This document shows positions 28,130-39,392 of a stretch of 64,000 nt of DNA, piece after piece (position 1 is the stretch's first letter; each line of letters opens with the position of its first letter). Origin of the DNA: an uncultured Stenotrophomonas sp. (GTDB lineage Bacteria > Pseudomonadota > Gammaproteobacteria > Xanthomonadales > Xanthomonadaceae); assembly GCA_900078405.1 (NCBI GenBank), contig FLTS01000001.1, forward strand, positions 1,264,626 through 1,328,625, in the 5' to 3' direction. The notes under the pieces were generated by a model that was not told where the DNA came from, made no database searches, and saw nothing but the letters and a program-made list of their open reading frames with translations. A program made the position numbers and the translations under genes.

Positions 28130-28789
28130 GTGCGCGAATTCCTTCGCAAGCAACGCCGGCTGCTCCTTCTGCTGGCGCTTTTGGCAATCTGGCTTTCGCT
28201 GTTTACCGCTTGGGCATATTGGGTCACCGCCGATCCATTGAACGCACCCATCGCACTGACACCTGCCGGCATGGTCGACAAGAAAATTCATGTCGTCGTG
28301 CCGGAGCATTACACGCTTGTCTTCCGCTTCAAGCGTGCGGGCCAGCCATACGAACAATTGCGCACATTACTTGGCGGTGCTGCTTCGACAACTGCGGGCA
28401 TACCGATACCCATCCGCTGGTCGCTGGCAACCGTATCCGACGGACGGATTCTGGCGTCGGGGGAGGTTGATTCCGCAGGAATAAGTGCGTGGTCCTCTGC
28501 TGATATCGAGCGCAAGATCGGTGGGATCCGCGTTCCCTCCGGCCGCTACCGCTTCAAGGCTCAGGTCCTGCGTGGCATCCCGGAGCTCGCACATATCGAT
28601 ACGCGACTGGCGATGAGGGGAACTCCCAAGGCCTCCTCCACGTGGCAAATCAGCCTCGTATGGTGGGGCTCCATCGCCAACATGCTGCTGCTCGCGCCGC
28701 TGGCGGTTCTCTTGTTGCTGCTCCTGCTGTGGCGTGCGGGCCGCGCTGCGTTCCATGCGGCGAAGAAAGCCGCCTCGCAAGAATCCTGA
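28130..28789 (+). CDS. Unrecognised protein with N- and C-terminal membrane helices
   Basis: A 219-residue protein I do not recognise. A basic start (REFLRKQRR) leads to a transmembrane helix (about 11-33), then a probably beta-rich periplasmic domain of about 150 residues with no clear motif. It ends in a second membrane helix (ANMLLLAPLAVLLLLLLLW) and a basic cytoplasmic tail. The single domain between two helices suggests a periplasmic sensor or accessory protein. It follows psd after 25 bases in the same direction. By eye the base composition is less GC-rich than its neighbours, hinting at a different history. REP elements follow it. Confidence 0.7.
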   Translation: MREFLRKQRRLLLLLALLAIWLSLFTAWAYWVTADPLNAPIALTPAGMVDKKIHVVVPEHYTLVFRFKRAGQPYEQLRTLLGGAASTTAGIPIPIRWSLATVSDGRILASGEVDSAGISAWSSADIERKIGGIRVPSGRYRFKAQVLRGIPELAHIDTRLAMRGTPKASSTWQISLVWWGSIANMLLLAPLAVLLLLLLLWRAGRAAFHAAKKAASQES

Positions 28790-28866
28790 TACAGGTTTCA
28801 CTACTCCGGCCCACGCCCCGGCGACCCAGTAAATTGAGCTGACGAAGGACGAAGCCGGTACAGCCC

Positions 28867-28993
28867 ATGCGGGGCAAGCCCCGCATCTACAAGCAGCGCC
28901 GCGCCTGACGCAGGTGCCGGGCTTGCCCGGCACGGGGCTTACCCGATCAAGTCCCGCGCTACGGCGAAAAGCGATTCCCGCCTACGCGGGAAT
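28867..28993. repeat. Cluster of three palindromes between convergent genes
   Basis: ATGCGGGGCAAGCCCCGCAT (28867-28886, followed by CTAC) and GGTGCCGGGCTTGCCCGGCA (from 28912) are two SMAG-type hairpins in opposite order to the copy at 18982. A third hairpin, ATTCCCGCCTACGCGGGAAT at 28975-28993, is a separate family. They fill most of the 222-base gap between the orphan membrane protein and hflX and probably serve as a bidirectional transcript end. Confidence 0.8.
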
Positions 28994-29011
28994 GACGAGA
29001 TACGTCCTTCT

Positions 29012-30322
29012 TCACCACTCCGGCACACGCTCCGGCAGCAGCGCACGGATCACCTGGCCATCGGCGCCGGCGGCCAGCTTCTCGGCCTCGGCGATGGGGA
29101 TGTCCACCTCGACCAGCCAGCCCTCCTCGTCGGCCTGTTCGCTGCGGATGACCTCCAGCTGGTGCAGGCGCGAACGCAGCCGCCCGGCTTCGGGCGGCAG
29201 GCGCACGCTGCCGGTGACGTGCTGCAGGCCCAGGCGCTTGCCCAGCACCGATTGCAGCAGTTCCAGCCCGCGGCCATCACGTGCGGAAATCCACACGCGT
29301 TCGCGCCGCGCTTCATCCGGCACGCCGTCCTGCGCGTCGTGGCGCACGTCGGCACCCTCGATGCGGTCGATCTTGTTGAACACCAGCAGCTGCGGCAGCT
29401 CACCGGCACCCACCGCCTCCAGCACCTCGTCCACTTGGGCGATGCGCTCCTCGCGCAGCGGATCGGCGGCATCGACCAGATGCAGCAGGAAATCCGCCTC
29501 GCGCGCCTCGCTCAGGGTGGAGCGGAACGCGGCCACCAGCTCATGCGGCAGATCGCGGACGAAGCCGACGGTGTCGGCCAGCATGGCGTTGCCACCGGGC
29601 AGCGCGATGCGGCGCACGGTCGGGTCGAGCGTGGCGAACAACTGGTCGGCGGCATAGGCGCCGGCACCGGTCAATGCGTTGAACAGGGTGGACTTGCCGG
29701 CATTGGTGTAGCCGACCAGCGCCACCCGCGGCATCTCGCTGCGCACGCGCGCACGGCGCATCTGGGTGCGCTGCACTTCCACCTTTTCCAGCCGCTTCTG
29801 CAACTGCTCCACGCGCTTCTGCAACAGGCGGCGGTCGGTTTCCAGCTGGGTTTCGCCGGGGCCACGCAGGCCGATGGAACCGCCGCGCTGGCGCTCCAGG
29901 TGAGTCCAGCCGCGTACCAGCCGGGTGGCAAGGTGGCGCAGCTGCGCCAGCTCCACCTGCAGCTTGCCCTCGTGGCTGTGCGCGCGCTGGGCGAAGATGT
30001 CCAGGATCAGCCCGGTACGGTCGATCACGCGCCGTTCGAGGAAGCGCTCGAGGTTGCGCTCCTGCACCGGGGTGAGCTGGTGGTTGACCAGCACCAGGTC
30101 GGCACCGGTCGCCTCGGCGGCCGCCTTCACTTCGTCCAGCTTGCCGCTGCCGATCAAGGTGGAGGGATTCGGACGATCGATGCGCGCGGTCACGGTGGCC
30201 GCGATGCCGGCGCCGGCCGAGCGGGCCAGGTCGGTGAACTCCTCCAGCACATCCTCTTCCAGCCGACCAAAGTGCGGCTGGATCAACAACGCGTGTTCGC
30301 CCTTCTTCGAACGGTCAAACAC
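29012..30322 (-). CDS. hflX: Ribosome-dissociating GTPase HflX
   Basis: A 436-residue GTPase. The N-terminal HflX domain (about 1-180) includes STLIGSGKLDEVKA and DLVLVNHQLTPVQERNLER. G1 is GYTNAGKSTLFNAL, G3 is DTVGFVRDLPHELVAAF, and G4 is NKID. It binds the 50S subunit and splits stalled or stressed ribosomes. hfq lies 14 bases upstream, the usual miaA-hfq-hflX order. Confidence 0.94.
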   Translation of the reverse strand: MFDRSKKGEHALLIQPHFGRLEEDVLEEFTDLARSAGAGIAATVTARIDRPNPSTLIGSGKLDEVKAAAEATGADLVLVNHQLTPVQERNLERFLERRVIDRTGLILDIFAQRAHSHEGKLQVELAQLRHLATRLVRGWTHLERQRGGSIGLRGPGETQLETDRRLLQKRVEQLQKRLEKVEVQRTQMRRARVRSEMPRVALVGYTNAGKSTLFNALTGAGAYAADQLFATLDPTVRRIALPGGNAMLADTVGFVRDLPHELVAAFRSTLSEAREADFLLHLVDAADPLREERIAQVDEVLEAVGAGELPQLLVFNKIDRIEGADVRHDAQDGVPDEARRERVWISARDGRGLELLQSVLGKRLGLQHVTGSVRLPPEAGRLRSRLHQLEVIRSEQADEEGWLVEVDIPIAEAEKLAAGADGQVIRALLPERVPEW

Positions 30323-30336
30323 GCGCCACGCCCTGC

Positions 30337-30612
30337 TTATTCGTTGTCGTCATCGCCTGCCTGGCCATTGTCCGCCGACTGCACGTAGCCACCGCCCGGC
30401 CCGACCTTGACATTGCGCGCCGGCACCACGGTGGAAATGGCGTGTTTGTAGACCATCTGGCTGACGGTATTGCGCAGCAGCACCACGAACTGGTCGAACG
30501 ACTCGATCGTGCCCTGCAACTTGATGCCATTGACCAGATACACCGACACCGGCACCCGCTCGCGGCGCAATGCATTCAGAAAAGGATCCTGCAGGGATTG
30601 CCCCTTGGACAT
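30337..30612 (-). CDS. hfq: RNA chaperone Hfq
   Basis: A 91-residue Sm-like protein. The Sm1 motif is [25 protein letters not shown] and Sm2 is [14 protein letters not shown]. The N-terminus [20 protein letters not shown] is nearly invariant among Hfq proteins. The C-terminal tail is short and acidic (GQAGDDDNE). It forms hexamers that pair small RNAs with mRNAs. Confidence 0.96.
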   Translation of the reverse strand: MSKGQSLQDPFLNALRRERVPVSVYLVNGIKLQGTIESFDQFVVLLRNTVSQMVYKHAISTVVPARNVKVGPGGGYVQSADNGQAGDDDNE

Positions 30613-30695
30613 GTCGACTCCTCGTTATTGTTCTTATGGGCCGAAGCGGCTCCCCGCCGCTCCGGAATGCCGATGGTACACCGCCGCACGCCCGC

Positions 30696-31649
30696 TCACC
30701 TTGCCAGAAACAGCGAAACCGCCTCGCGCAGGCGCGGCATGTCACCGGCCGGATCAAACCATCGCGCATCCAGTTCGCCGCGCAGCCAGGTGAGCTGGCG
30801 CTTGGCCAGTTGCCGGGTGGCGAAGATGCCCCGGTCGCGGAACTCGGCGGCGCTGCCCTGCCCGTCGAGGAACTGCCACGCCTGGCGATAGCCGACCGCG
30901 CGGATGGCCGGCAGGTCCAGCGGGTTTTCCACGCCGGCCATCCGCGGCAGCGCGCGCAGGCGGCGCACTTCGTCGAGGAAACCGTGTTCGAGCATCAGCT
31001 CGAAACGCGTTTCGATGCGCCGGTGCAGCACCGCACGCTCGGCCGGCGCCAACACCAGCTTCAACACGCGCGCCGGCAGGCGGGCGACGCCGGGCTGCGC
31101 CTGCCAGTAGCTGATCGGCTTGCCGGTCAGGCGATGCACTTCCAGCGCGCGCTGGATGCGCTGCGGATCGGTGGCGTGGATGCGCTTGGCCGCCACCGGG
31201 TCGATTCGCGCCAATTGCGCATGCAGCGCCGGCCAACCGTCGGTCTCGGCCTCGGCGCCAATCTGCGCGCGGATGGCCGCATCGGCTTCCGGCATCGGCG
31301 ACAAGCCTTGCAGCAACGCGCGGAAATACAGGCCGGTGCCGCCGGCGAGGATCGGCAGCTTGCCGCGCGCGACGATGTCGCGCACCGCCGCGGCCGCATC
31401 GCTGGCGAACTCGGCGGCCGAATAGGCCTGCCACGGGTCGCGCAGGTCCAGCAGGTGGTGGGCGATGCCGGCACGCTCGGCCATGTCCGGCTTGGCCGCG
31501 CCGATGTCCAGCCCGCGGTACACCAGCGCCGAGTCGACGCTGACGATTTCACCGCCATGCGCCTGCGCCAGCTCGATGGCCGCCGCGGTCTTGCCCGAGG
31601 CGGTCGGGCCCATCAGGGCGATCGCCAGCGGGCGGGTATCGGCCGGCAT
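30696..31649 (-). CDS. miaA: tRNA dimethylallyltransferase
   Basis: A 317-residue enzyme. The P-loop is [34 protein letters not shown], with its catalytic Asp/Ser, and [18 protein letters not shown] are conserved, and [14 protein letters not shown] follows. It adds the dimethylallyl group to A37 of tRNAs reading UNN codons. The ATG shares one base with the folP stop (TGATG). The gap to hfq is 83 bases. Confidence 0.95.
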   Translation of the reverse strand: MPADTRPLAIALMGPTASGKTAAAIELAQAHGGEIVSVDSALVYRGLDIGAAKPDMAERAGIAHHLLDLRDPWQAYSAAEFASDAAAAVRDIVARGKLPILAGGTGLYFRALLQGLSPMPEADAAIRAQIGAEAETDGWPALHAQLARIDPVAAKRIHATDPQRIQRALEVHRLTGKPISYWQAQPGVARLPARVLKLVLAPAERAVLHRRIETRFELMLEHGFLDEVRRLRALPRMAGVENPLDLPAIRAVGYRQAWQFLDGQGSAAEFRDRGIFATRQLAKRQLTWLRGELDARWFDPAGDMPRLREAVSLFLAR

Positions 31650-32545
31650 CAGTCCTCGTCCGGCCAGCGTGGCATTGCAGGCTTGTCGATACGTGGCGCC
31701 GGCACCGCGTCGAGCGCGGCCAGCACCTTGAGTGCGTCGACCGTGGCGGCCACGTCGTGCACGCGCACGATCTTCGCCCCGCGCTGCACCGCCAGCAGGT
31801 GCGCGGCCACGGAACCGGCGACGCGTTCGCCAGCGACCGCACGCCCGGTGACCTCGCCGATGGAGCGTTTGCGCGACAAGCCCGCCAGCAGCGGCACGCC
31901 CAACGCCAGCAGCTTTTCCTGCGCCGCCAGCAGCGCGAAGTTCTGCGCAGTGTCCTTGTTGAAGCCGTAGCCGGGATCGGCCACCAGCCGGCCACGGGCG
32001 ATGCCGGCCATTTCCGCGGTGAAGATGCGCTCGGCCAGAAAGCGCTGCACCTCGCCTGCCACGTCATCGTAATCACGCGCCATGCCGGCATCGTGCGGGC
32101 CGCCCAGCGCGTGCATCAGCACCACCGCGGCACCGGAATCGGCCACCGCTTCCAGCGCACCGGGCTGGCGCAGGGCCTGCACGTCGTTGACCATGCCGGC
32201 ACCGGCAGCCAGTGCCGCGCACATCACCTCGGGCTTGCAGGTATCGACACTGACCGGCACGCCGGTGCGCGCCACCAAGGCCTCGATCACCGGCACGACG
32301 CGCTTGATTTCCTCCTGCGCCGACACAGGTGCGGCGCCGGGGCGGGTGGACTCGCCCCCCACATCCAGCAGGTCGGCGCCCTGCTCCACCAATGCCAGCC
32401 CGTGGGCAATGGCCGCCTCGGCATCGAAATGCAAGCCGCCATCGGAAAACGAATCCGGGGTGACGTTGACGATACCCATCACCCGCGGCCGGTCCAGCCG
32501 CAGCGGCCGGCCCGCGCAATCCAGTACCGGGGACGTATCGAACAT
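31649..32545 (-). CDS. folP: Dihydropteroate synthase
   Basis: A 298-residue TIM barrel, slightly long for the family. Signature 1 is [16 protein letters not shown] and signature 2 is [26 protein letters not shown] and the C-terminal [15 protein letters not shown] are also conserved. It condenses p-aminobenzoate with the pterin and is the sulfonamide target. It overlaps miaA by one base and the small upstream gene by one base. Confidence 0.95.
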   Translation of the reverse strand: MFDTSPVLDCAGRPLRLDRPRVMGIVNVTPDSFSDGGLHFDAEAAIAHGLALVEQGADLLDVGGESTRPGAAPVSAQEEIKRVVPVIEALVARTGVPVSVDTCKPEVMCAALAAGAGMVNDVQALRQPGALEAVADSGAAVVLMHALGGPHDAGMARDYDDVAGEVQRFLAERIFTAEMAGIARGRLVADPGYGFNKDTAQNFALLAAQEKLLALGVPLLAGLSRKRSIGEVTGRAVAGERVAGSVAAHLLAVQRGAKIVRVHDVAATVDALKVLAALDAVPAPRIDKPAMPRWPDED

Positions 32546-32724
32546 CAGCGTTTGCTCCTTGCACGGACCACGGTGCCGATCGCGCTCAACACCACGCCCA
32601 GCACGATGCCGATGAAGATGCCGGCCAGATAGTGGCCGGTCTTCATCGCGAAGGCGACGCCGGCGACGGTGGCGATGACCATTTCGGGGATGTGCCCCGA
32701 TGTGTTTGGGGAAGCTTCGTTCAT
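32545..32724 (-). CDS. Small (59-residue) predicted membrane protein upstream of folP
   Basis: The frame starts at ATG 32724 (MNEASPNTSGHIPEMV) and ends with a TGA that shares one base with the folP ATG (TGATG). After about 14 polar residues it is mostly hydrophobic: IATVAGVAFAMKTGHYLAG, then IFIGIVLGVVLSAIGTVV, with a basic end (RARSKR). That fits one or two membrane helices joined by a tight turn. I do not recognise the family. The tight overlap with folP, together with clear codon-like composition, supports it as a real gene. Confidence 0.6.
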   Translation of the reverse strand: MNEASPNTSGHIPEMVIATVAGVAFAMKTGHYLAGIFIGIVLGVVLSAIGTVVRARSKR

Positions 32725-32808
32725 GGGTGCTTATCTTACGGCCGCATTCCCGACGGATAGCGCCGGGGAGCCAAAGCCCCTCTCCCTGCGGAAAAAGGAA
32801 TCAACATG

Positions 32809-32838
32809 AAAGCAAACGGGCCGGATACCCGGCCCGTT
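32809..32838 (-). terminator. Intrinsic terminator of ftsH
   Basis: The stem AACGGGCCGG / CCGGCCCGTT with a four-base loop is followed on the minus strand by TTTGCTTTC. It lies 26 bases after the ftsH stop, separating it from the small gene and folP. Confidence 0.8.
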
Positions 32839-32863
32839 CGTTCATCCTTTCATGCGAGCGGGC

Positions 32864-34822
<1,959 letters not shown>

Positions 34823-34878
34823 CCTCATCGGCTCCGGTGTTCCTCTGGCTTTCTGACGCGATTCGTGTGGGGTCGAGC

Positions 34879-35508
34879 TTACTTGATCTGCGTGCGCTTG
34901 CTCTGGCCCAGGGCATAAACCTCGGGTGAACGCTTGCGCGAGGCCTCCGGCTTGCGGATCACGACCTTGTCGTAGCGGCGGCGCATTTCCCGCACGTAGT
35001 CGTCGAAGCCGACGCCCTGGAACAACTTGATCAGGAACGCACCACCCGGCTTGAGGTGGTTATCGGCAAAATCCATTGCAAGTTCAGCCAGATGCATCAT
35101 CCGCGGCTGGTCCACCGCGTCCATGCCACTCTTGTTGGGGGCCATGTCCGACAAAACAAGGTCCACCGGCTGGTCACCGAGCATGGCCTCGAACTGCGTC
35201 AACACCTCGTCCTCGCGGAAATCACCGTGCAGGAACTCCACCCCGGCCAGCGGCGGCATCTCCAGGATGTCCAGCGCCAGCACCCGGCCGGTATCGCCCA
35301 TCTGTCGCCGCACCTGCTGCGACCAGCCGCCCGGCGCTGCGCCCAGGTCGACGACCACCATGTGCGGCTTCAGCAGGCGGTCGCGTTCGAGCAGCTCCTC
35401 CAGTTTGTAGGCCGCGCGCGAACGCATGCCCTCGGCCTGCGCCTTCTTCACGAAGGGGTCGGAAAAATGTTCCTTCAACCAGCGTTGACTGCTCTTGCTG
35501 CGGGACAT
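34879..35508 (-). CDS. rlmE: 23S rRNA 2'-O-methyltransferase (U2552)
   Basis: A 209-residue RrmJ/FtsJ methyltransferase. The SAM motif is [29 protein letters not shown] carries the catalytic Asp, and [11 protein letters not shown] the catalytic Lys. The N-terminus [11 protein letters not shown] holds the first catalytic Lys. It methylates U2552 in the ribosomal A-loop. The ATG at 35508 is preferred to an upstream TTG at 35514. It is divergent from yhbY. Confidence 0.95.
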   Translation of the reverse strand: MSRSKSSQRWLKEHFSDPFVKKAQAEGMRSRAAYKLEELLERDRLLKPHMVVVDLGAAPGGWSQQVRRQMGDTGRVLALDILEMPPLAGVEFLHGDFREDEVLTQFEAMLGDQPVDLVLSDMAPNKSGMDAVDQPRMMHLAELAMDFADNHLKPGGAFLIKLFQGVGFDDYVREMRRRYDKVVIRKPEASRKRSPEVYALGQSKRTQIK

Positions 35509-35573
35509 CGGCAATGGGGCTCTGGGGGGCCGGCATGATACCCTGAACCCCCTTGATGACCCGTAAACCCTGC

Positions 35574-35879
35574 ATGTCCATCGTCCTCACCCCGGCCCAG
35601 AACCGATTCCTGCGCGGCATGGCCCACGACCTGAAAGCGCTGTTGCAGATCGGCGGCAAGGGGGTCACCCCCGCCTTCCTGGCGGAACTGGACGAGGTGC
35701 TGGAACGCCACGAGCTGGTCAAGGTGAAGGTGGCCGCGGAAGACCGCGAAGCGCGCGAGGCGATGGTGGACGAACTGGTCCGGACCAGCGGCGGCGCACT
35801 GGTGCAGCGCATCGGCCACGTCGCCGTGCTGTACCGCCCGGCGAAGGAAAAGCGCCAGATCATCCTGCCGCGCAACTGA
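35574..35879 (+). CDS. yhbY: Ribosome-associated CRM-domain RNA-binding protein YhbY
   Basis: A 101-residue single CRM domain: [20 protein letters not shown], the conserved [20 protein letters not shown] (GxxG RNA-binding loop), ELVKVKV, and [18 protein letters not shown]. It binds pre-50S particles. I chose ATG 35574 because the E. coli protein begins at the same place relative to the domain; an ATG at 35556 adds six residues. It is divergent from rlmE, the typical arrangement. Confidence 0.9.
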   Translation: MSIVLTPAQNRFLRGMAHDLKALLQIGGKGVTPAFLAELDEVLERHELVKVKVAAEDREAREAMVDELVRTSGGALVQRIGHVAVLYRPAKEKRQIILPRN

Positions 35880-35895
35880 GCGGCGGGGGCATGCC

Positions 35896-36279
35896 ATGCA
35901 GCTGAGCCGCGAACTGCCCGATTACACCTACAGCCTGCGTGCGGCCAGCGGCCGGCAGGCCCGGGTCAACGACCTGCTGCTGACCCGCAGCTTCCTGCTC
36001 GCCCCCGACCAACTGGTCGAGAACTGGCCGGTCACCTCTGCCCGGCAGCTGACGGTGGGCGACCTCGCCCCGGTGCTGGAGCAGAATCCGGCAGTGTTCA
36101 TCCTCGGCACCGGCGAGCAGCAGGTGTTCCCGCCGACGGAAATCATGGCCGCCTGCCTGACCCGCGGCATCGGCATCGAGGTGATGAACAACGCCTCGGC
36201 CGCACGCACCTTCAACGTGCTGGCCAGCGAGAACCGCCGCGTGGTCGCGGCATTCATGCTCGAGGCGGGCGGCGGCTGA
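35896..36279 (+). CDS. Mth938-like domain (DUF498) protein
   Basis: A 127-residue single-domain protein. The conserved centre is NPAVFILGTGEQQVFPPTEIMAACLTRGIGIEVMNNASAARTFNVL, whose GTG and MNTxAA-like MNNASAAR stretches define the family. Homologues include the mitochondrial complex I assembly factor NDUFAF3; the bacterial function is unknown. It follows yhbY by 16 bases. Confidence 0.88.
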   Translation: MQLSRELPDYTYSLRAASGRQARVNDLLLTRSFLLAPDQLVENWPVTSARQLTVGDLAPVLEQNPAVFILGTGEQQVFPPTEIMAACLTRGIGIEVMNNASAARTFNVLASENRRVVAAFMLEAGGG

Positions 36280-36318
36280 GGCCACCGGGGGCGCAGCCTC
36301 CGGCCGGCCCTCCCGGTG

Positions 36319-36357
36319 AAGGCCCCGCAACCCGGCAGGTAACGGGGCCTTATTTCT
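36319..36357 (+). terminator. Terminator of the yhbY-Mth938 transcript
   Basis: AAGGCCCCG (36319-36327) pairs with CGGGGCCTT (36343-36351), followed by ATTTCTTC on the plus strand. The 3' arm overlaps the TAA stop of nlpD (36350-36352, minus strand), so the structure is shared by two convergent genes. Confidence 0.7.
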
Positions 36358-37108
36358 TCGGCAGGTAGACCAGCGGGTCCACCGGCTTGCCGTTGTAGCG
36401 GATCTCGAAGTGCAGCATGTCGCGGGTGGTGCCGGTGCGGCCCATTTCCGCGATCTGCTCGCCGGCCTTGACGCTCTGGCCCTCGTTGACCAGCCGCTTG
36501 CGGTTGTGGCCGTAGGCCGACAGCCACTGGTCGTTGTGCTTGATGATGATCAGCTCGCCGTAGCCCACCAGCCCCGCGCCGGAATAGACCACCACGCCCG
36601 GCCCCGCCGCGCGCACGCTGTCGCCACTGGCGCCGGCGATGTCGATGCCCTGTTTGGTGGTTTCGCCAGCGGCGAAACGCCCTACCAGCACGCCGTCGGC
36701 CGGCCAACGCCAGCCGATGCCGCTGTTGATCGGTGCCGGGGTCGCCGGCGCCGGAGTCCGGGCGGGGGGCGTGGCGCCACCGGTCGTCGGCCGCGAAGCC
36801 GCGGCACGGCCCGGATACAGCCGCAGCGACTGCCCCGGGTAGATGGTGTAGGGCGCGGACAGGCCGTTCCAGCCGGCCAGGTCGGTCGGAGTGATGTTGT
36901 GGCGGCGGGCCAGCGCATACAGCGTGTCGCCGCGGCGCACCACCGCGTTCTGCCCCGGCTTGGGCACCGAGGTGCGCGGCATGGCACTGGCCGACGAAGC
37001 GGCGCCCGTCGGCTTGACCACCGTGGCGGTGCCGCATGCGGCCAGCATCACTGCCAGCGATGCCGCCAGCGTAGTGCGGATTGCCTTGGACATCAGGTCT
37101 GCGCTCAT
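36350..37108 (-). CDS. nlpD: NlpD-like murein hydrolase activator (LysM-M23 lipoprotein)
   Basis: A 252-residue lipoprotein. The signal ends in lipobox VMLAACG. A LysM domain (about 55-100, VVRRGDTLYALARRHNITP) is followed by a Pro/Ala linker and a C-terminal M23 domain (about 145-250). M23 metal-site residues are incomplete: the region reads GIDIAGASGD where active peptidases have HxGxD, and HFEIRYNGKPVDPL is kept. The protein probably activates amidases rather than cutting murein itself. The ATG at 37108 overlaps the yqaA stop. No rpoS follows, unlike in E. coli. Confidence 0.9.
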   Translation of the reverse strand: MSADLMSKAIRTTLAASLAVMLAACGTATVVKPTGAASSASAMPRTSVPKPGQNAVVRRGDTLYALARRHNITPTDLAGWNGLSAPYTIYPGQSLRLYPGRAAASRPTTGGATPPARTPAPATPAPINSGIGWRWPADGVLVGRFAAGETTKQGIDIAGASGDSVRAAGPGVVVYSGAGLVGYGELIIIKHNDQWLSAYGHNRKRLVNEGQSVKAGEQIAEMGRTGTTRDMLHFEIRYNGKPVDPLVYLPKK

Positions 37109-37719
37109 GCGAATTTCGCCCTCCATATCAACCAGCCCGCCAGCAGGGCGACCAGCGCGGTCGCCACCCAGCCCAGCGGTTCGATCCAGCGCCGCAGCGC
37201 CTCGGCTGCGCGCGCACCCCCGAAGCGGATCACCGCGGCCAGCAGGTAGACCCGCTTGCCGCGCCCGACCAGCATGCTCAGCAGGTATTGCGGCAGCGGC
37301 ACGCCGACGATACCGGAAGCCCAGGTGAATACCTTCATCGGGATCGGCATGAATCCGCCCAGCACCAGGAAGGTGAACACCGCCCACGGCGACTCGGTCA
37401 TCTTCGCCTGCAAGGTGGCGATGCCCGACTCGATCGCCGGCAACATGCCCAGCATCGCGAACAGCGGCTTGAGCGCCTCGAACGCGTAATGCCCCAGCAC
37501 GTAGCCCACCAGCGCGCCTAGCATCGAAGCGGCCAGGCTCAGGGTGGCCAGGCGCCAGCCCTTGCGCGGCTGCGCAACGCACATCGGCATCAGCATCACC
37601 TCGGGCATTACCGGGAAGATGATGGCTTCGATGAAGCTGAGCACGGTCAGGTAGGTGGGTGCGCGCTCGTGGCCAGCCCAGTACAGCGCGCGGTCGTACA
37701 GCGGTCCGAAGATCTTCAT
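37105..37719 (-). CDS. YqaA-family (VTT/DedA-like) membrane protein
   Basis: A 204-residue inner-membrane protein with four to five helices. Motifs include FIEAIIFPVMPEVMLMPMC, GALVGYVLGHYAFE and FMPIPMKVFTWASGIVG, as in YqaA and distant DedA lipid-handling proteins. It may act on lipid carriers or the proton gradient; this is inference. The ATG at 37719 is preferred over a TTG at 37725. It lies between pcm and nlpD in an operon. Confidence 0.87.
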   Translation of the reverse strand: MKIFGPLYDRALYWAGHERAPTYLTVLSFIEAIIFPVMPEVMLMPMCVAQPRKGWRLATLSLAASMLGALVGYVLGHYAFEALKPLFAMLGMLPAIESGIATLQAKMTESPWAVFTFLVLGGFMPIPMKVFTWASGIVGVPLPQYLLSMLVGRGKRVYLLAAVIRFGGARAAEALRRWIEPLGWVATALVALLAGWLIWRAKFA

Positions 37720-37747
37720 CGTCAATGCGTCCCGTAGCTTCGCGCGC

Positions 37748-38440
37748 TCAGTCCAGCATGCCCGACAGCAACGGCACGAAGCTGACCGGGGCCAGTTCCT
37801 CCTGCACGATGCCGCCGTCGGCCTGCCGGGTGAGCTGCAGCAGCGCCTGCCCGCCGGCGCCGCCCACCGGCGCCACCAGCCGGCCGCCGACGGCGAGCTG
37901 TTCGATCAGCGCCTCGACCAGCGCCGGCGCGGCGGCGGTAACGACGATCGCGTCATAGGGACCATGCTCCGGCCAGCCGATGCGGCCATCGTCATGCTTG
38001 CTGCGAACGTTCATGCCCAGTTGCCGGAAGCGCTTGCGGGCCTGCCGCAGCAGGTCGCCGATGCGCTCGACGGTGAACACCTCCAGCCCCAGTGCGGCCA
38101 GGATCGCAGCCTGGTAGCCGGAGCCGGTGCCCACTTCCAGCACGGTCTTCGGCGCGACCGCCAGCACCGCCTCGGTCATCCGCGCCACCACCCACGGCTG
38201 GGAGATGGTCTGGCCGTGGCCGATGGGCAGCGCGGTGTCCTCGTAGGCCCGCGAGGCCAGCGCCTCGTCGATGAACAGGTGGCGCGGCACCATCCGCACT
38301 GCGTTTAGCACGTTCTCGTTGCCGATGCCGCCGCCATTGTGGGCGCCGTCGCGCAGGCGCTCGACCAGCCGGTCGCGCACCCGCTGCGAGGTCATGCCGC
38401 TGCCGACCGCCTCGGGGGAAAGACGCAGACGCGGCGTCAT
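37748..38440 (-). CDS. pcm: Protein-L-isoaspartate O-methyltransferase
   Basis: A 230-residue protein. [20 protein letters not shown] is the family signature, and [18 protein letters not shown] the SAM motif. It methylates isoaspartyl residues so that damaged proteins can be repaired. The ATG at 38440 overlaps the surE stop (ATGA). The surE-pcm pairing is widely conserved. Confidence 0.95.
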   Translation of the reverse strand: MTPRLRLSPEAVGSGMTSQRVRDRLVERLRDGAHNGGGIGNENVLNAVRMVPRHLFIDEALASRAYEDTALPIGHGQTISQPWVVARMTEAVLAVAPKTVLEVGTGSGYQAAILAALGLEVFTVERIGDLLRQARKRFRQLGMNVRSKHDDGRIGWPEHGPYDAIVVTAAAPALVEALIEQLAVGGRLVAPVGGAGGQALLQLTRQADGGIVQEELAPVSFVPLLSGMLD

Positions 38441-39216
38441 GCCGGCCGCTCCAGCGTTGCCGACAGCCCGCCCACCCAACTGGCGACCTTTTCCAGCGCC
38501 TCGTAGCGGGTCAGGTCCACCTGGATCGGGGTGATGGAGATGTGGCCGCTGCGCACGGCATGGAAATCGGTACCGGGCCCGGCATCCTGCTCGGAACCGG
38601 CCGGACCGATCCAGTAGACGGTGTTGCCACGCGGGTCGGTGGCGGGGATGCAGCCCTCGGCGCGGTGGCGGTTGCCCAGCCGGGTGACCTCGAAACCGCG
38701 GATTTCCTCCCACGGCAGGTCCGGCACGTTGACGTTGAGGATGGTGTCGGCCGGCAGCGGATCGGCCTTCAGCCGCGCCACGATCTCCACCGCCGCGCGC
38801 GCCGCGCTGCGGAAATGCTTCGCCTCGTGCCGCTGCGTGACCAGCGACACCGCCACCGACGGCAGGCCGAGGAAGCGCCCCTCCATCGCCGCCGACACGG
38901 TGCCGGAATAGATCACGTCGTCGCCGAGGTTGGCGGCATCGTTGATGCCCGACACCACGATGTCCGGCTCGTGCTCCAGCATGCCGGTCAACGCCAGATG
39001 CACGCAGTCGGTGGGCGTGCCGGCCACCGCGCAGGTGTAGTGGTCGATCCGCCGCAGCCGCACCGGCCGGTCGAGGGTGAGGGAGTTGCTGGCGCCGGAG
39101 CGGTCGCGGTCCGGGGCCACCACGGTGACCTCGTGCCCGGCCGCACGCAGCTCGTCGGCGAGCATCCTGATACCGGGGGCGTCCACGCCGTCGTCGTTGC
39201 TTACAAGTACGCGCAT
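38437..39216 (-). CDS. surE: 5'/3'-nucleotidase SurE
   Basis: A 259-residue metal-dependent phosphatase. The metal-binding start is [53 protein letters not shown] and PSVAVSL are the other conserved blocks. It removes phosphate from nucleoside monophosphates and is linked to stationary-phase survival. It is first of the surE-pcm-yqaA-nlpD operon. The 176-base gap before the divergent Smr gene should hold its promoter, which I could not place. Confidence 0.95.
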   Translation of the reverse strand: MRVLVSNDDGVDAPGIRMLADELRAAGHEVTVVAPDRDRSGASNSLTLDRPVRLRRIDHYTCAVAGTPTDCVHLALTGMLEHEPDIVVSGINDAANLGDDVIYSGTVSAAMEGRFLGLPSVAVSLVTQRHEAKHFRSAARAAVEIVARLKADPLPADTILNVNVPDLPWEEIRGFEVTRLGNRHRAEGCIPATDPRGNTVYWIGPAGSEQDAGPGTDFHAVRSGHISITPIQVDLTRYEALEKVASWVGGLSATLERPA

Positions 39217-39392
39217 TGAAGACCTGAATCGGTGAATCGATAGCGGCGCCTTCCTGCCTCGCCGCCTGCTGCCGTGCCGGTGGTGCATCGAACACCGGCC
39301 GGTCCGGCCGTGATTGCCCATGATACCGGAATGCGCAACCCGGCTCCCCCGCGATGGCGGCAGCACGCGGGCGCACGCGTTACGCTGTGTCC

